55,646 bases of DNA. Origin: Bacilli bacterium (GTDB lineage: Bacteria; Bacillota_I; Bacilli_A; RFN20; CAG-826). The stretch covers positions 1 through 55,646 of the forward strand of contig JAILIP010000009.1 in assembly GCA_024695235.1 (NCBI GenBank). Direction: 5' to 3'. The notes beneath the pieces are model-generated. The model was not told where the DNA came from. It did not search any database and was given only the letters and a program-made list of their open reading frames with translations. Shown piece by piece: positions 33,845-41,085 of the stretch. How positions within the stretch are numbered: position 1 is the first letter of the stretch; each line of letters opens with the position of its first letter. A program made the position numbers and the translations under genes.

Positions 33845-35238
33845 TTAAGTTCTCCTCCGTTTCCTCCAACAAGGATATTTTGGACACGAATTGTTGGTTG
33901 ACCAACATCTGTAGGAATACTTCCTGATGCTGCTCCACACATACCTTGTGCTCTTTCAAGATCATTTCCGATCATATCGATATTCATGAGAACTTCAGCA
34001 CCGCTTCCAATTAAGCTTGCGCCTCTAACTGGTTCGCAAATTTTACCATCACGAATGATGTATGCTTCACTACAACCGAAGTTGAATTCGCCAGTTGCAG
34101 GATTGACTGAACCACCTTTAAGTGATTTAGCGTATAAACCAAGTTTTGTAGCTTTAATAATTTCTTCTGGAGTGGATTTTCCATTTCCGATAAAGGTGTT
34201 AGACATTCTTGATGTAGGTTCGAATTTATATGATTCTCTACGACAAGCGCCATTACCTTCCATGCCCATTCTACGACCATTGAAATTATCAATTAGGTAT
34301 GATTTAAGGATACCTTTTTCAATTAAGACAGTTCTATGAGTTGGGTTTCCTTCATCATCGATGTTATTTGAGCCCCAACCATTAACGATTGTGCCGTCAT
34401 CATAGGCTGTGACAATTGGTGAAGCAATTTGTTTACCAAGTTTACCAGCGAAAACAGAAAGATTTTTGCTAACAGCTGATGCTTCAAGAGCGTGACCGCA
34501 AGCTTCATGGAAAATAACTCCACCGAAACCATTTCCGATAACGACTGTCATCTTTCCACTTGGACATTCTTTAGCATTTAACATGAGAAGTGCAGAATCA
34601 GCAGCTTCTTTAGCGACTTTTTCAACGTCAACGTTCTTTTCAAAGTATTCAAAACCTGCAGATGCACCTGGACCAGCACCACCGACTTCGATTTTATCTC
34701 CTTCAGCAGCAACGCAGCTTAGATATGCTCTTGCACGTTCTTTACTATCTTTAAAAATGAATCCTTTTGATGTGATGAGAGTGATATTGTTCACATAGTG
34801 AGAGAAACTGCAGTTTCTACGAACAATCTTATCACTTGCTTCTTTCATCACTTTATCGCCTCTTTTTAACCAAGCGATTTTTTCTTCATCACTAACGGTA
34901 TCATTTGGGCGAATGTGAGGATGTCTATTTTTAACGTTTTTGAGTTTTAATGATTTAACAAACACTTCTTGCTTTCCTTCAAACGAATGAGATAAGGCGC
35001 TAGCAAGAGATAATAATCCTTTTTTAGAAACATCATTTGTGTATCCGTATACACTTTGAAGTTTGTTAAGTAATCTAATACCAGCACCATAGGTGTTAGA
35101 TACTGTAGCAGTTTTAACTTCACCGTTTTCTACACCATAACCATGGTTGGTACGATCTTCGATAAAAATCTCTGCATAATCAGCACCTGTAGACAAACCA
35201 GCATTAAGTACTTCAATAGCTTGTTTTTTACTTAGCAT
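33841..35238 (-). CDS. tldD: TldD-type zinc metalloprotease subunit
   Basis: 465 residues. The catalytic zinc motif HExxxH is present as HEACGH in VIFHEACGHALEASAVS (about residue 245), with the downstream metal-ligand Cys region GEFNFGCSEAYIIRDGK. It pairs with TldE, which follows with a 4-bp overlap, to form the active heterodimer in the cytosol. A strong Shine-Dalgarno (AAAGGAGGAGA) and a -10 TATAAT (minus strand 35275-35270) precede it. The pair lies between three secreted nucleases and a secreted lipoprotein. Whether it processes any of them is unknown, since it is cytosolic and they are exported. Confidence 0.95.
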   Translation of the reverse strand: MLSKKQAIEVLNAGLSTGADYAEIFIEDRTNHGYGVENGEVKTATVSNTYGAGIRLLNKLQSVYGYTNDVSKKGLLSLASALSHSFEGKQEVFVKSLKLKNVKNRHPHIRPNDTVSDEEKIAWLKRGDKVMKEASDKIVRRNCSFSHYVNNITLITSKGFIFKDSKERARAYLSCVAAEGDKIEVGGAGPGASAGFEYFEKNVDVEKVAKEAADSALLMLNAKECPSGKMTVVIGNGFGGVIFHEACGHALEASAVSKNLSVFAGKLGKQIASPIVTAYDDGTIVNGWGSNNIDDEGNPTHRTVLIEKGILKSYLIDNFNGRRMGMEGNGACRRESYKFEPTSRMSNTFIGNGKSTPEEIIKATKLGLYAKSLKGGSVNPATGEFNFGCSEAYIIRDGKICEPVRGASLIGSGAEVLMNIDMIGNDLERAQGMCGAASGSIPTDVGQPTIRVQNILVGGNGGELK

Positions 35239-35306
35239 GTTTCTCCTCCTTTAAAAATATATCTTTAATATTATACACGCGCACAAAAATTATTTAAGTC
35301 ATTTAC

Positions 35307-35334
35307 TTGTTTAAATATGTATTTGTTATACAAT
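35307..35334 (+). promoter_or_regulatory. promoter of the 35400 lipoprotein gene
   Basis: -35 TTGTTT (35307-35312), 16-bp spacer, -10 TACAAT (35329-35334). Predicted start near 35341, directly before a 5' hairpin. Confidence 0.6.
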
Positions 35335-35347
35335 GTTATTAAACATA

Positions 35348-35372
35348 GATTATTTTCAGTTACAAAATAATC
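35348..35372 (+). promoter_or_regulatory. 5'-terminal hairpin of the lipoprotein mRNA
   Basis: Perfect 9-bp stem GATTATTTT / AAAATAATC with loop CAGTTAC, about 7 nt from the predicted mRNA start and about 12 nt before the Shine-Dalgarno GAGGAGG. It does not cover the Shine-Dalgarno, so an mRNA-stabilising role is more likely than a switch (inference). Confidence 0.65.
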
Positions 35373-35399
35373 ACGTAATAGAAGAGGAGGAAAATAATA

Positions 35400-36035
35400 A
35401 TGAACAAAAGATTATTAGTTCTATTACCAATCGCTTTGTTAACACTTACCGGTTGTAACAAAGATGGAAGCAAAGATAAAAGTGGCGATGATGGTGGTGA
35501 TGTCGCTTCTGAAATAGTTATCGATAAATCCGTTATCTCACCATTCATTCCAGAAGGAAAAACCTACAATAGCGATCCATACAACTTTGATGTTGGTGGT
35601 ATTAGTTTCAACGCAACCGCTGGTGTTGGCCTTAAGTCTGCCGAAGGCACAGGAAAAACCAATGGCTTAAACGAACTTGGTGCAATGCAATTTAAAAAAG
35701 CAGCCGGTGTTATTAAAAATACTACTGAATATCCAGCCACAAAGATCGTTGTTGAATGGTTAGCCACATACGATAGTGAAGAATCAAAATATTGGCCAAA
35801 GGCAAATGCTGGAGAATCAACAACATTATCTGCAGTTACAGCATCCGAATCTAGCCCATTAGCAGGCACCGATACAGGTAAACAACAACACGTCGAGCCA
35901 CAAGGCAAAGATCCGTTTGAAGCAAAAGTCTATTCATATGTTTCAACCTTCAATTTACCAGCCGGAACAAAATACTTCTCAGTTGGAGATTCTGGTGGTG
36001 CAACATACATTACCAAAATTACAATCACAAAGTAA
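35400..36035 (+). CDS. secreted lipoprotein, beta-rich, function unknown
   Basis: 211 residues. Signal peptide with lipobox TLTGC (C19), then an Asp/Lys/Gly-rich linker. The remaining 170 residues are beta-rich, with aromatic-terminated strands (TKIVVEWLATYD and KVYSYVSTFNLPAGTKYFSV), like an extracellular adhesion or carbohydrate-binding beta-sandwich. I cannot name a family. There is one Cys only, the lipid anchor. It has a very strong Shine-Dalgarno and a stable 5' hairpin, suggesting high expression. It lies divergent from tldD and in the same cluster as the nuclease lipoproteins, whose linker it resembles in composition. Confidence 0.75.
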   Translation: MNKRLLVLLPIALLTLTGCNKDGSKDKSGDDGGDVASEIVIDKSVISPFIPEGKTYNSDPYNFDVGGISFNATAGVGLKSAEGTGKTNGLNELGAMQFKKAAGVIKNTTEYPATKIVVEWLATYDSEESKYWPKANAGESTTLSAVTASESSPLAGTDTGKQQHVEPQGKDPFEAKVYSYVSTFNLPAGTKYFSVGDSGGATYITKITITK

Positions 36036-36052
36036 TTGAAATTTAATTAAAA

Positions 36053-36080
36053 GAGATGTCTCAATCGAGGCATCTTTTTT
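36053..36080 (+). terminator. intrinsic terminator after the lipoprotein gene
   Basis: Stem AGATGTCTC / GAGGCATCT (one wobble pair), loop AATC, followed by five T. Confidence 0.9.
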
Positions 36081-36090
36081 CATTGTTTTC

Positions 36091-36119
36091 TTGCGAAACA
36101 TTTATATAAATGATACAAT
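36091..36119 (+). promoter_or_regulatory. rpmE promoter
   Basis: -35 TTGCGA (36091-36096), 17-bp spacer, -10 TACAAT (36114-36119) with TGA extension (36111-36113). Predicted start near 36126, so the mRNA begins just before the leader hairpin. This shows that the frame opening at 36091 is promoter, not coding. Confidence 0.75.
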
Positions 36120-36133
36120 CACCTCGCAACTTT

Positions 36134-36157
36134 CTTTAGGACCACTCTGGCCTAAGG
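36134..36157 (+). promoter_or_regulatory. rpmE leader hairpin (L31-leader-like)
   Basis: Stem CTTTAGG / CCTAAGG with a bulged A, then an upper CCA / TGG stem closed by a CTC loop. It stands at the start of the rpmE mRNA just before the Shine-Dalgarno GGAAGGAG. Leaders of this kind let ribosomal protein L31 repress its own synthesis in several phyla. Membership of a known L31-leader family is an inference from place and shape. Confidence 0.55.
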
Positions 36158-36177
36158 CGGAAGGAGTTAAGTATTAT

Positions 36178-36384
36178 ATGAAAAAAGGTATTCATCCAGA
36201 AACACACAAGGTCACAGTTACATGTGTCTCATGTGGAGCAACATTTGAAACAACAACCACCGCAAAATCATTGCACGTTGATACATGTTCAAATTGCCAT
36301 CCATTCTATACTGGAAAACAAAGATTCGTCGCAGCTGATGGACGTGTCGACCGCTTCAATAAGAAATACGGTTTAAAGAAATAA
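36178..36384 (+). CDS. rpmE: 50S ribosomal protein L31 (zinc-binding form)
   Basis: 68 residues, starting [20 protein letters not shown]. Both Cys pairs of the zinc-containing L31 are present (CVSC and CSNC), so this is the C+ form rather than the zinc-free paralogue. The ending [19 protein letters not shown] is characteristic. Start set by the Shine-Dalgarno GGAAGGAG; a longer frame from 36091 would cover the promoter and leader. Single-gene unit with its own promoter, leader and terminator. Confidence 0.97.
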   Translation: MKKGIHPETHKVTVTCVSCGATFETTTTAKSLHVDTCSNCHPFYTGKQRFVAADGRVDRFNKKYGLKK

Positions 36385-36393
36385 GTTGATTAG

Positions 36394-36418
36394 ACCTGCT
36401 TAATATGGCAGGTTTTTT
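36394..36418 (+). terminator. intrinsic terminator after rpmE
   Basis: Stem ACCTGC / GCAGGT with loop TTAATATG, followed by a T run. Confidence 0.88.
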
Positions 36419-36426
36419 CAATTAAA

Positions 36427-36455
36427 TTGAAATAAAAGTAATATTAGACTATTCT
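36427..36455 (+). promoter_or_regulatory. promoter of the third endonuclease gene
   Basis: -35 TTGAAA (36427-36432), 17-bp spacer, -10 TATTCT (36450-36455). Shine-Dalgarno AGAGGT follows before the ATG at 36472. Confidence 0.65.
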
Positions 36456-36471
36456 ATTAAAGAGGTTAAAT

Positions 36472-37320
36472 ATGAAACGTATTTTAAAGTCACTATTTGT
36501 ATTATCAAGCGTTGCTGTCTTACTCACCGGATGTAATAACAAATCCAAAGATGATGCTGATGGAGAAGGCGATGTTACACAAGCCAACATCACAGACATC
36601 ACTGATGGCACAGGTTATTATGAATCTATCAAAGCATCTATGTCAGAAGGTGAAGATGGAGAATTTAGACAAGCATTAACAACATTAGTTAAACCAAGTG
36701 GTACTGTCGAGTATTCTTCTGGGTTATCCACTCATCTTCAACAAGCTGATGCTGATCCAGACAATTCTAGCAACATGATTTTCTTCTACACTCAAAAGTC
36801 TTTGAAGAAACAAAGTGCTGGTACATGGAATAGAGAACACTGCTGGCCACAAAGTGACTCCAATGGCTGCTGGGGTAAAACAAATGCTGGATGTGATATG
36901 CTTCATATTCGCCCAACATATTCAAAAACAAATTCTGATCGCGGCAATTTAAAATATGGCGAAGTTTCTGGCTCATATCTTGTTTATGAAGGATGCGAAT
37001 ACGGAAAGAAAGGCACATATTTTGAACCTCTTGATAAAGTAAAAGGCGATTGTGCTCGCATCACAATGTATGTTTGGACAGCATGGCATGATTACTATGG
37101 AAACAAACTTCCTGCAATCACCAATAACTTCCAAAGCATTGATTTAATGATGAAGTGGCATTTTGCAGATTTACCAAGTCAACAAGAAATCAATCGAAAT
37201 GACTACGTCCAAACCACAGTTCAAAAGAACAGAAACCCATTTGTTGATCACCCTGAATATGCTTGCAAGATTTGGGGCAATCACAGCGATACAACTAAAT
37301 CCCTCTGTGGATTAAAATAA
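36472..37320 (+). CDS. endonuclease I-type secreted lipoprotein nuclease (third copy)
   Basis: 282 residues. Lipobox LLTGC (C20), short acidic linker, then the endonuclease I domain with NREHCWPQ, the DMLHIRPTYSKTNSDRGN metal region and the NRNPFVDHPEYACKIWG tail. It is clearly closer to the 30588 copy than to the 31496 copy (shared GCWGxTNAG, GNLKYGxVSGSY and GTYFEP segments). The His-Val of the NREHVWP motif is His-Cys here. It lies on the opposite strand from the pair, with tldE-tldD between. No terminator separates it from metG, 30 bp on, so metG may be partly cotranscribed. Confidence 0.9.
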   Translation: MKRILKSLFVLSSVAVLLTGCNNKSKDDADGEGDVTQANITDITDGTGYYESIKASMSEGEDGEFRQALTTLVKPSGTVEYSSGLSTHLQQADADPDNSSNMIFFYTQKSLKKQSAGTWNREHCWPQSDSNGCWGKTNAGCDMLHIRPTYSKTNSDRGNLKYGEVSGSYLVYEGCEYGKKGTYFEPLDKVKGDCARITMYVWTAWHDYYGNKLPAITNNFQSIDLMMKWHFADLPSQQEINRNDYVQTTVQKNRNPFVDHPEYACKIWGNHSDTTKSLCGLK

Positions 37321-37350
37321 ATCAAACAATTAGAACAAGGAGTACCTCAT

Positions 37351-38928
37351 ATGAAAAACAAGTTCTATATCACCACACCAATTTATTATCCAAGCGCTGA
37401 TGCTCATATCGGCCATGCTTATTGCACAGTTATGTGTGATATTTTAGCAAGATACAAACGCCTAAGAGGAGTAGAAACATACTTTTTAACAGGCACCGAT
37501 GAACACGGCGAAAAAATTCAAAAGAAAGCATTGGAAAAAGGTGTTACACCTCAACAATACGTTGATGAAATTGCTGCTAAATTCCAAGCACTTTGGAAAG
37601 CTATGAGAATTAGCAATGATGACTTCATTAGAACCACACAAGAAAGACATATTAAAGTCGTTCAAGATGTCTTCTCAAAACTATACAAAAATGATGATAT
37701 TTATTTAGGCCAATATGAAGGCTGGTATTGCACACCATGTGAATCATTTTGGACTGATACACAAGTAGGTGAAGAACATCTATGTCCAGATTGTCATAGA
37801 CCAGTTCATCGCGCCAGCGAAGAATCATATTTCTTTAAGACACAAAAATATCTTCCTGCTCTATTAAAGATCATGGATGAGAATCCGAAATTCATTCTTC
37901 CAATCAATAGAAAGAACGAAATGATGAATACATTCATCAAACCAGGACTTGAAGATCTTTGTGTTTCAAGAACATCCTTTGACTGGGGCATCCAAATTAG
38001 AGAAAATCCAAGACATATTATTTATGTTTGGATGGATGCTTTAACTAACTATATTTCTGCTCTTGGATATGATTCAGATGATGAATCTAAATTCAAAAAG
38101 TTCTGGCAAGATCCAGATTGTGAAATTGTTCATGTCGTTGGAGCAGATATTTCTCGTTTCCATGTCATTTATTGGCCAATGTTTTTAATGGGTTTAGGAC
38201 TTAGAACTCCTGATAGAGTATTTGTTCATGGATTGCTTGATTTAAATGGTGAAAAAATGTCCAAATCGCGTGGTAATGTTGTTTCACCTTTGCCGCTAAT
38301 TGAGCGTTATGGAGTGGATGCTGTTAGATGGTTCCTAGCTCGTGAATTTGCTTTCGGAAGTGACGGTAGATTCTCTCCAGAATTATTTGCAGAACGCACA
38401 AATGTTGATCTTGCAAATAACTATGGAAACTTAATCAATAGAACAACATCCATGATCAGCAAATATTTTGAAGGAAAGATTCCTGCTTTATCTAAGTTAA
38501 GTGAAAAAGATGAAGCTATGAAGGAACTCACTGAAAAAACAATTAAATCATACGAATTATTAATGGATGATTTAAAAGTTTCTGAAGGATTAACTGCTGT
38601 TACTGATTTACTCAATGCTGCAAATAAATACATTGAAGAAACTCAACCATGGGTTTTATCAAAAGAAGGTAAGGTTGAAGAACTCGGCAATGTCATGGCA
38701 ATACTTGCAAACACAATTATTGTTGCGACAAAACTATTATCACCAGTTCTAGTTGAATCTGCTGAAAAAGTATATGCCTTATTCGGAGTTAAGAAAGAAC
38801 TTCAAGGTTACGATTCGATTCATGAATTCTGCCCATTCAGTGGAAACGAAGTCTCAAAAGGACAACCGTTATTCCCAAGACTTGATGTCGCTGTCGAAAC
38901 AGAATTCATCAATTCAATTTCTAAATAA
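37351..38928 (+). CDS. metG: methionine--tRNA ligase (short form)
   Basis: Class I synthetase charging both initiator and elongator tRNA-Met. 525 residues. The HIGH motif is in ADAHIGHAY (about 16-24), the zinc knuckle in CTPCESFW and CPDC (two Cys pairs), and KMSKS in NGEKMSKSRGN. The C-terminal tRNA-binding (EMAP-like) domain found in longer bacterial forms is absent. Strong Shine-Dalgarno AAGGAGT. In Bacillus metG leads the tatD-rnmV-rsmA block; here that block is on the other side of the origin. Confidence 0.97.
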   Translation: MKNKFYITTPIYYPSADAHIGHAYCTVMCDILARYKRLRGVETYFLTGTDEHGEKIQKKALEKGVTPQQYVDEIAAKFQALWKAMRISNDDFIRTTQERHIKVVQDVFSKLYKNDDIYLGQYEGWYCTPCESFWTDTQVGEEHLCPDCHRPVHRASEESYFFKTQKYLPALLKIMDENPKFILPINRKNEMMNTFIKPGLEDLCVSRTSFDWGIQIRENPRHIIYVWMDALTNYISALGYDSDDESKFKKFWQDPDCEIVHVVGADISRFHVIYWPMFLMGLGLRTPDRVFVHGLLDLNGEKMSKSRGNVVSPLPLIERYGVDAVRWFLAREFAFGSDGRFSPELFAERTNVDLANNYGNLINRTTSMISKYFEGKIPALSKLSEKDEAMKELTEKTIKSYELLMDDLKVSEGLTAVTDLLNAANKYIEETQPWVLSKEGKVEELGNVMAILANTIIVATKLLSPVLVESAEKVYALFGVKKELQGYDSIHEFCPFSGNEVSKGQPLFPRLDVAVETEFINSISK

Positions 38929-38932
38929 AAGA

Positions 38933-38957
38933 AAGCCTCTCAATCGAGAGGTTTTTT
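38933..38957. terminator. bidirectional intrinsic terminator, metG / DUF3810 gene
   Basis: Stem CCTCTC / GAGAGG with loop AATC, extended by a G-T and two A-T pairs, and six T on the plus strand. It overlaps the stop of the convergent gene. Confidence 0.9.
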
Positions 38958-40089
38958 ATTTGTCTAAGTATATCCACATATACAACGCTTGATAACGTGA
39001 ATATGAAGACACTTTATATTCTGTATCATCTTTGATGATATCAATGTTATCTGTGTAGGAAACTGTGCCTTTATCTCCTTGGAGTTTTAAATATAAATCA
39101 TTCATCCAATCAGATATTTTTCCTAACATATCATGCTTGTTCCAATATTCATGCATGTATTTAGAATCTTGAGCAATTTCTTTTGTATATCCATGAGTGA
39201 AATCATAGTAATCTTGTTCTACATTTGTGCATTTAACTAGATATCCAAGCGAACCAATTGTGCACATGTAGCCACTATAACGAAGATATGGATCAGAAGA
39301 TGTTAAACAAATGTACGCAGCAACTAGATTTGCATCTTCTTCTCTGATGATTCCTTTTGTATGAGCAATTTCGTGAGCTGTTGTGAATGCATATTCAGCA
39401 CTTGTAGCAAGTTGATTAACATTTGCTTCACTAGTTGGCCCGAATGCAACACCTGTAATTTGTAGTTCACGATATAACCAACCAAATATATTCATCTTTT
39501 TAGCGTGTGTGGTTACTTTTGTGTAGTAATCGCTGTCGAGTTTTTTGAACTCAACTTCCATGATTTGGTCAAGCTCTTTGTTTGTATATGGATTAATCAA
39601 TGAACCATCTTCTCTAAAAGAGAGTTTTGTGGAACATTCATTAAAATCATCTTGGAATGCCTTGGCGATTATCTTGTAATCTTGAGGATCTTCAATCAAT
39701 TCTGTGTGTTGAGGAATATCAACTGGTTTTCTGTTATATTCCATACCTGCTGTACCCATGTACACAGTAAAAATTAAGGAAATAACTATTCCAAAATTGA
39801 GCCAATATCTAGATGATCCTCTAAATGAGAATCTAATGAGGTGTCTAACAGTCACAACTATCCAGCCGATGATATAAAGAGCTAATAAAATGATGAATAA
39901 TTCAAAACAAGAGAATGGCAAATAACCAAATATTCTGTTGTTAATAATTTGCTCACCACGAGAGATAGTTCTTGACCACCACTCAGATACGGCTGGTATT
40001 AATCTAAGCAGTAATAAAATGATATATGTCAAAAGAATTGAACCAAGTGTGATTAGATTCGCATAAAATCTTTTCTTATATCGAGACAT
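38956..40089 (-). CDS. DUF3810-like membrane metallopeptidase-like protein
   Basis: 377 residues. Three membrane segments lie near the N-terminus (about 12-30, 62-84 and 98-115), followed by a large outer domain. It contains HEIAH (HExxH) in FTTAHEIAHTKG with a following REEDANLVA segment that places a third acidic ligand, as in gluzincin-like peptidases. This layout matches the DUF3810 family, whose substrates are unknown. Minus-strand single gene. Its start is 41 bp from the divergent esterase gene, so the two share a promoter region. Confidence 0.82.
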   Translation of the reverse strand: MSRYKKRFYANLITLGSILLTYIILLLLRLIPAVSEWWSRTISRGEQIINNRIFGYLPFSCFELFIILLALYIIGWIVVTVRHLIRFSFRGSSRYWLNFGIVISLIFTVYMGTAGMEYNRKPVDIPQHTELIEDPQDYKIIAKAFQDDFNECSTKLSFREDGSLINPYTNKELDQIMEVEFKKLDSDYYTKVTTHAKKMNIFGWLYRELQITGVAFGPTSEANVNQLATSAEYAFTTAHEIAHTKGIIREEDANLVAAYICLTSSDPYLRYSGYMCTIGSLGYLVKCTNVEQDYYDFTHGYTKEIAQDSKYMHEYWNKHDMLGKISDWMNDLYLKLQGDKGTVSYTDNIDIIKDDTEYKVSSYSRYQALYMWIYLDK

Positions 40090-40115
40090 ATTGTCATTAT
40101 ATTACAAAATATTTG

Positions 40116-40124
40116 TGATATATT
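40116..40124 (+). promoter_or_regulatory. esterase gene promoter, extended -10, leaderless
   Basis: TGATATATT: TGA extension plus -10 TATATT (40119-40124). Six bases then ATG at 40131, so transcription should start at the start codon. No -35 at the right distance and no Shine-Dalgarno. Confidence 0.6.
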
Positions 40125-40130
40125 GAATAT

Positions 40131-41057
40131 ATGCTTTTCAAATTTCCTTTATCTTGGGTTAAAAAATATGTCGAAAAACTGGACAAGAAATTTTTGAAGT
40201 CACATAAGACATTTGGTAACTTCTCAGTCAAAAAAGATTTAGCTTATATTGAAGACGGGAATAAACTTCATCAACTTGATATTCTTTCACCTGTTCTAGG
40301 AAGTGAAAACGGAATAGTTCTTTTCTACATTCATGGTGGAGCATACATTATTGGTGAAAAAGATAATTCACGTATCTTTTGTTCATATTTCACTAACCAA
40401 GGTTTTACTGTTATCGCTATCAACTATCGATTCATCGATAACTCAGAAAATATTGATTTCACATCTCAAATGAAAGATATATTTGCTGCATTATCATATA
40501 TCTATAAAAACAAAGTATTTTTAGGATTGAAGTTAGATAAGTTTTGTTTGATGGGTGATTCGGCTGGTGGCCATATGGCGTTAATGACAGACATCATTTA
40601 TCATTCAAAAGAAGCACAAGAATACTATGGAATTAAGGAACTTCCTGACATCAATATTAGATGTCTTGGTCTTAATTCAACGATGTATGATTATGAAGGT
40701 TTATATGAGAATAGTCACGAATTTCTTTCAAAGAAAGACTCTTTAAAAATATTCTCTAAAAATGCATTAAACAAGGATTATTTAAAATTGAATTCTCCTC
40801 GTTATTACATTGAAGAAAAAAGTATCAAACTTAAACCTATTTTTAACTCAACTTCTTTGCATGATCAATTCAAAAACGAATCACTCAAATTCAAGTTATC
40901 TTTAGCTAAATACGGCCTAAATCTAGAACACTATTTTGAGACAAGCGTTGATAAAAAGATTGGACATGTCTTCAATCACTTCGAATTTGAAAAAGAAGGC
41001 AAGGCGTGTAATGACGCGATGATAAAATTCTTTAAGGCTCATTGCAATGTTGAATAA
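40131..41057 (+). CDS. alpha/beta-hydrolase, HSL-type esterase
   Basis: 308 residues. Hormone-sensitive-lipase-like fold. The oxyanion-hole motif HGGAY follows a FYI strand, the nucleophile elbow is GDSAGGH, and the catalytic His is probably in GHVFNHF near the C-terminus. Substrate unknown; such enzymes usually cleave short acyl esters. No signal peptide, so it is cytosolic. It appears leaderless. It precedes the arginine-to-putrescine operon by 28 bp but has its own promoter, and that operon has one too, so a functional link is unproven. Confidence 0.85.
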   Translation: MLFKFPLSWVKKYVEKLDKKFLKSHKTFGNFSVKKDLAYIEDGNKLHQLDILSPVLGSENGIVLFYIHGGAYIIGEKDNSRIFCSYFTNQGFTVIAINYRFIDNSENIDFTSQMKDIFAALSYIYKNKVFLGLKLDKFCLMGDSAGGHMALMTDIIYHSKEAQEYYGIKELPDINIRCLGLNSTMYDYEGLYENSHEFLSKKDSLKIFSKNALNKDYLKLNSPRYYIEEKSIKLKPIFNSTSLHDQFKNESLKFKLSLAKYGLNLEHYFETSVDKKIGHVFNHFEFEKEGKACNDAMIKFFKAHCNVE

Positions 41058-41078
41058 CATTACAAAGTAAAGTAAAAT
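41050..41078 (+). promoter_or_regulatory. arginine-to-putrescine operon promoter, leaderless
   Basis: -35 TTGAAT (41050-41055), 17-bp spacer, -10 TAAAAT (41073-41078). The ATG follows after 7 nt, so the mRNA should begin at or one base before the start codon. The -35 overlaps the stop codon of the esterase gene. No Shine-Dalgarno is present. Confidence 0.7.
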
Positions 41079-41085
41079 AGTCGCT

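Noticed and set aside
36091-36177. Longer rpmE frame
   Set aside because: It begins in the -35 element and runs through the promoter and leader hairpin; L31 begins at 36178.
36060-38951. Repeated CTCAATCGAG sequence as a mobile or regulatory repeat
   Set aside because: Both copies are the loop-proximal parts of intrinsic terminators (36053-36080 and 38933-38957), explained by terminator form alone.
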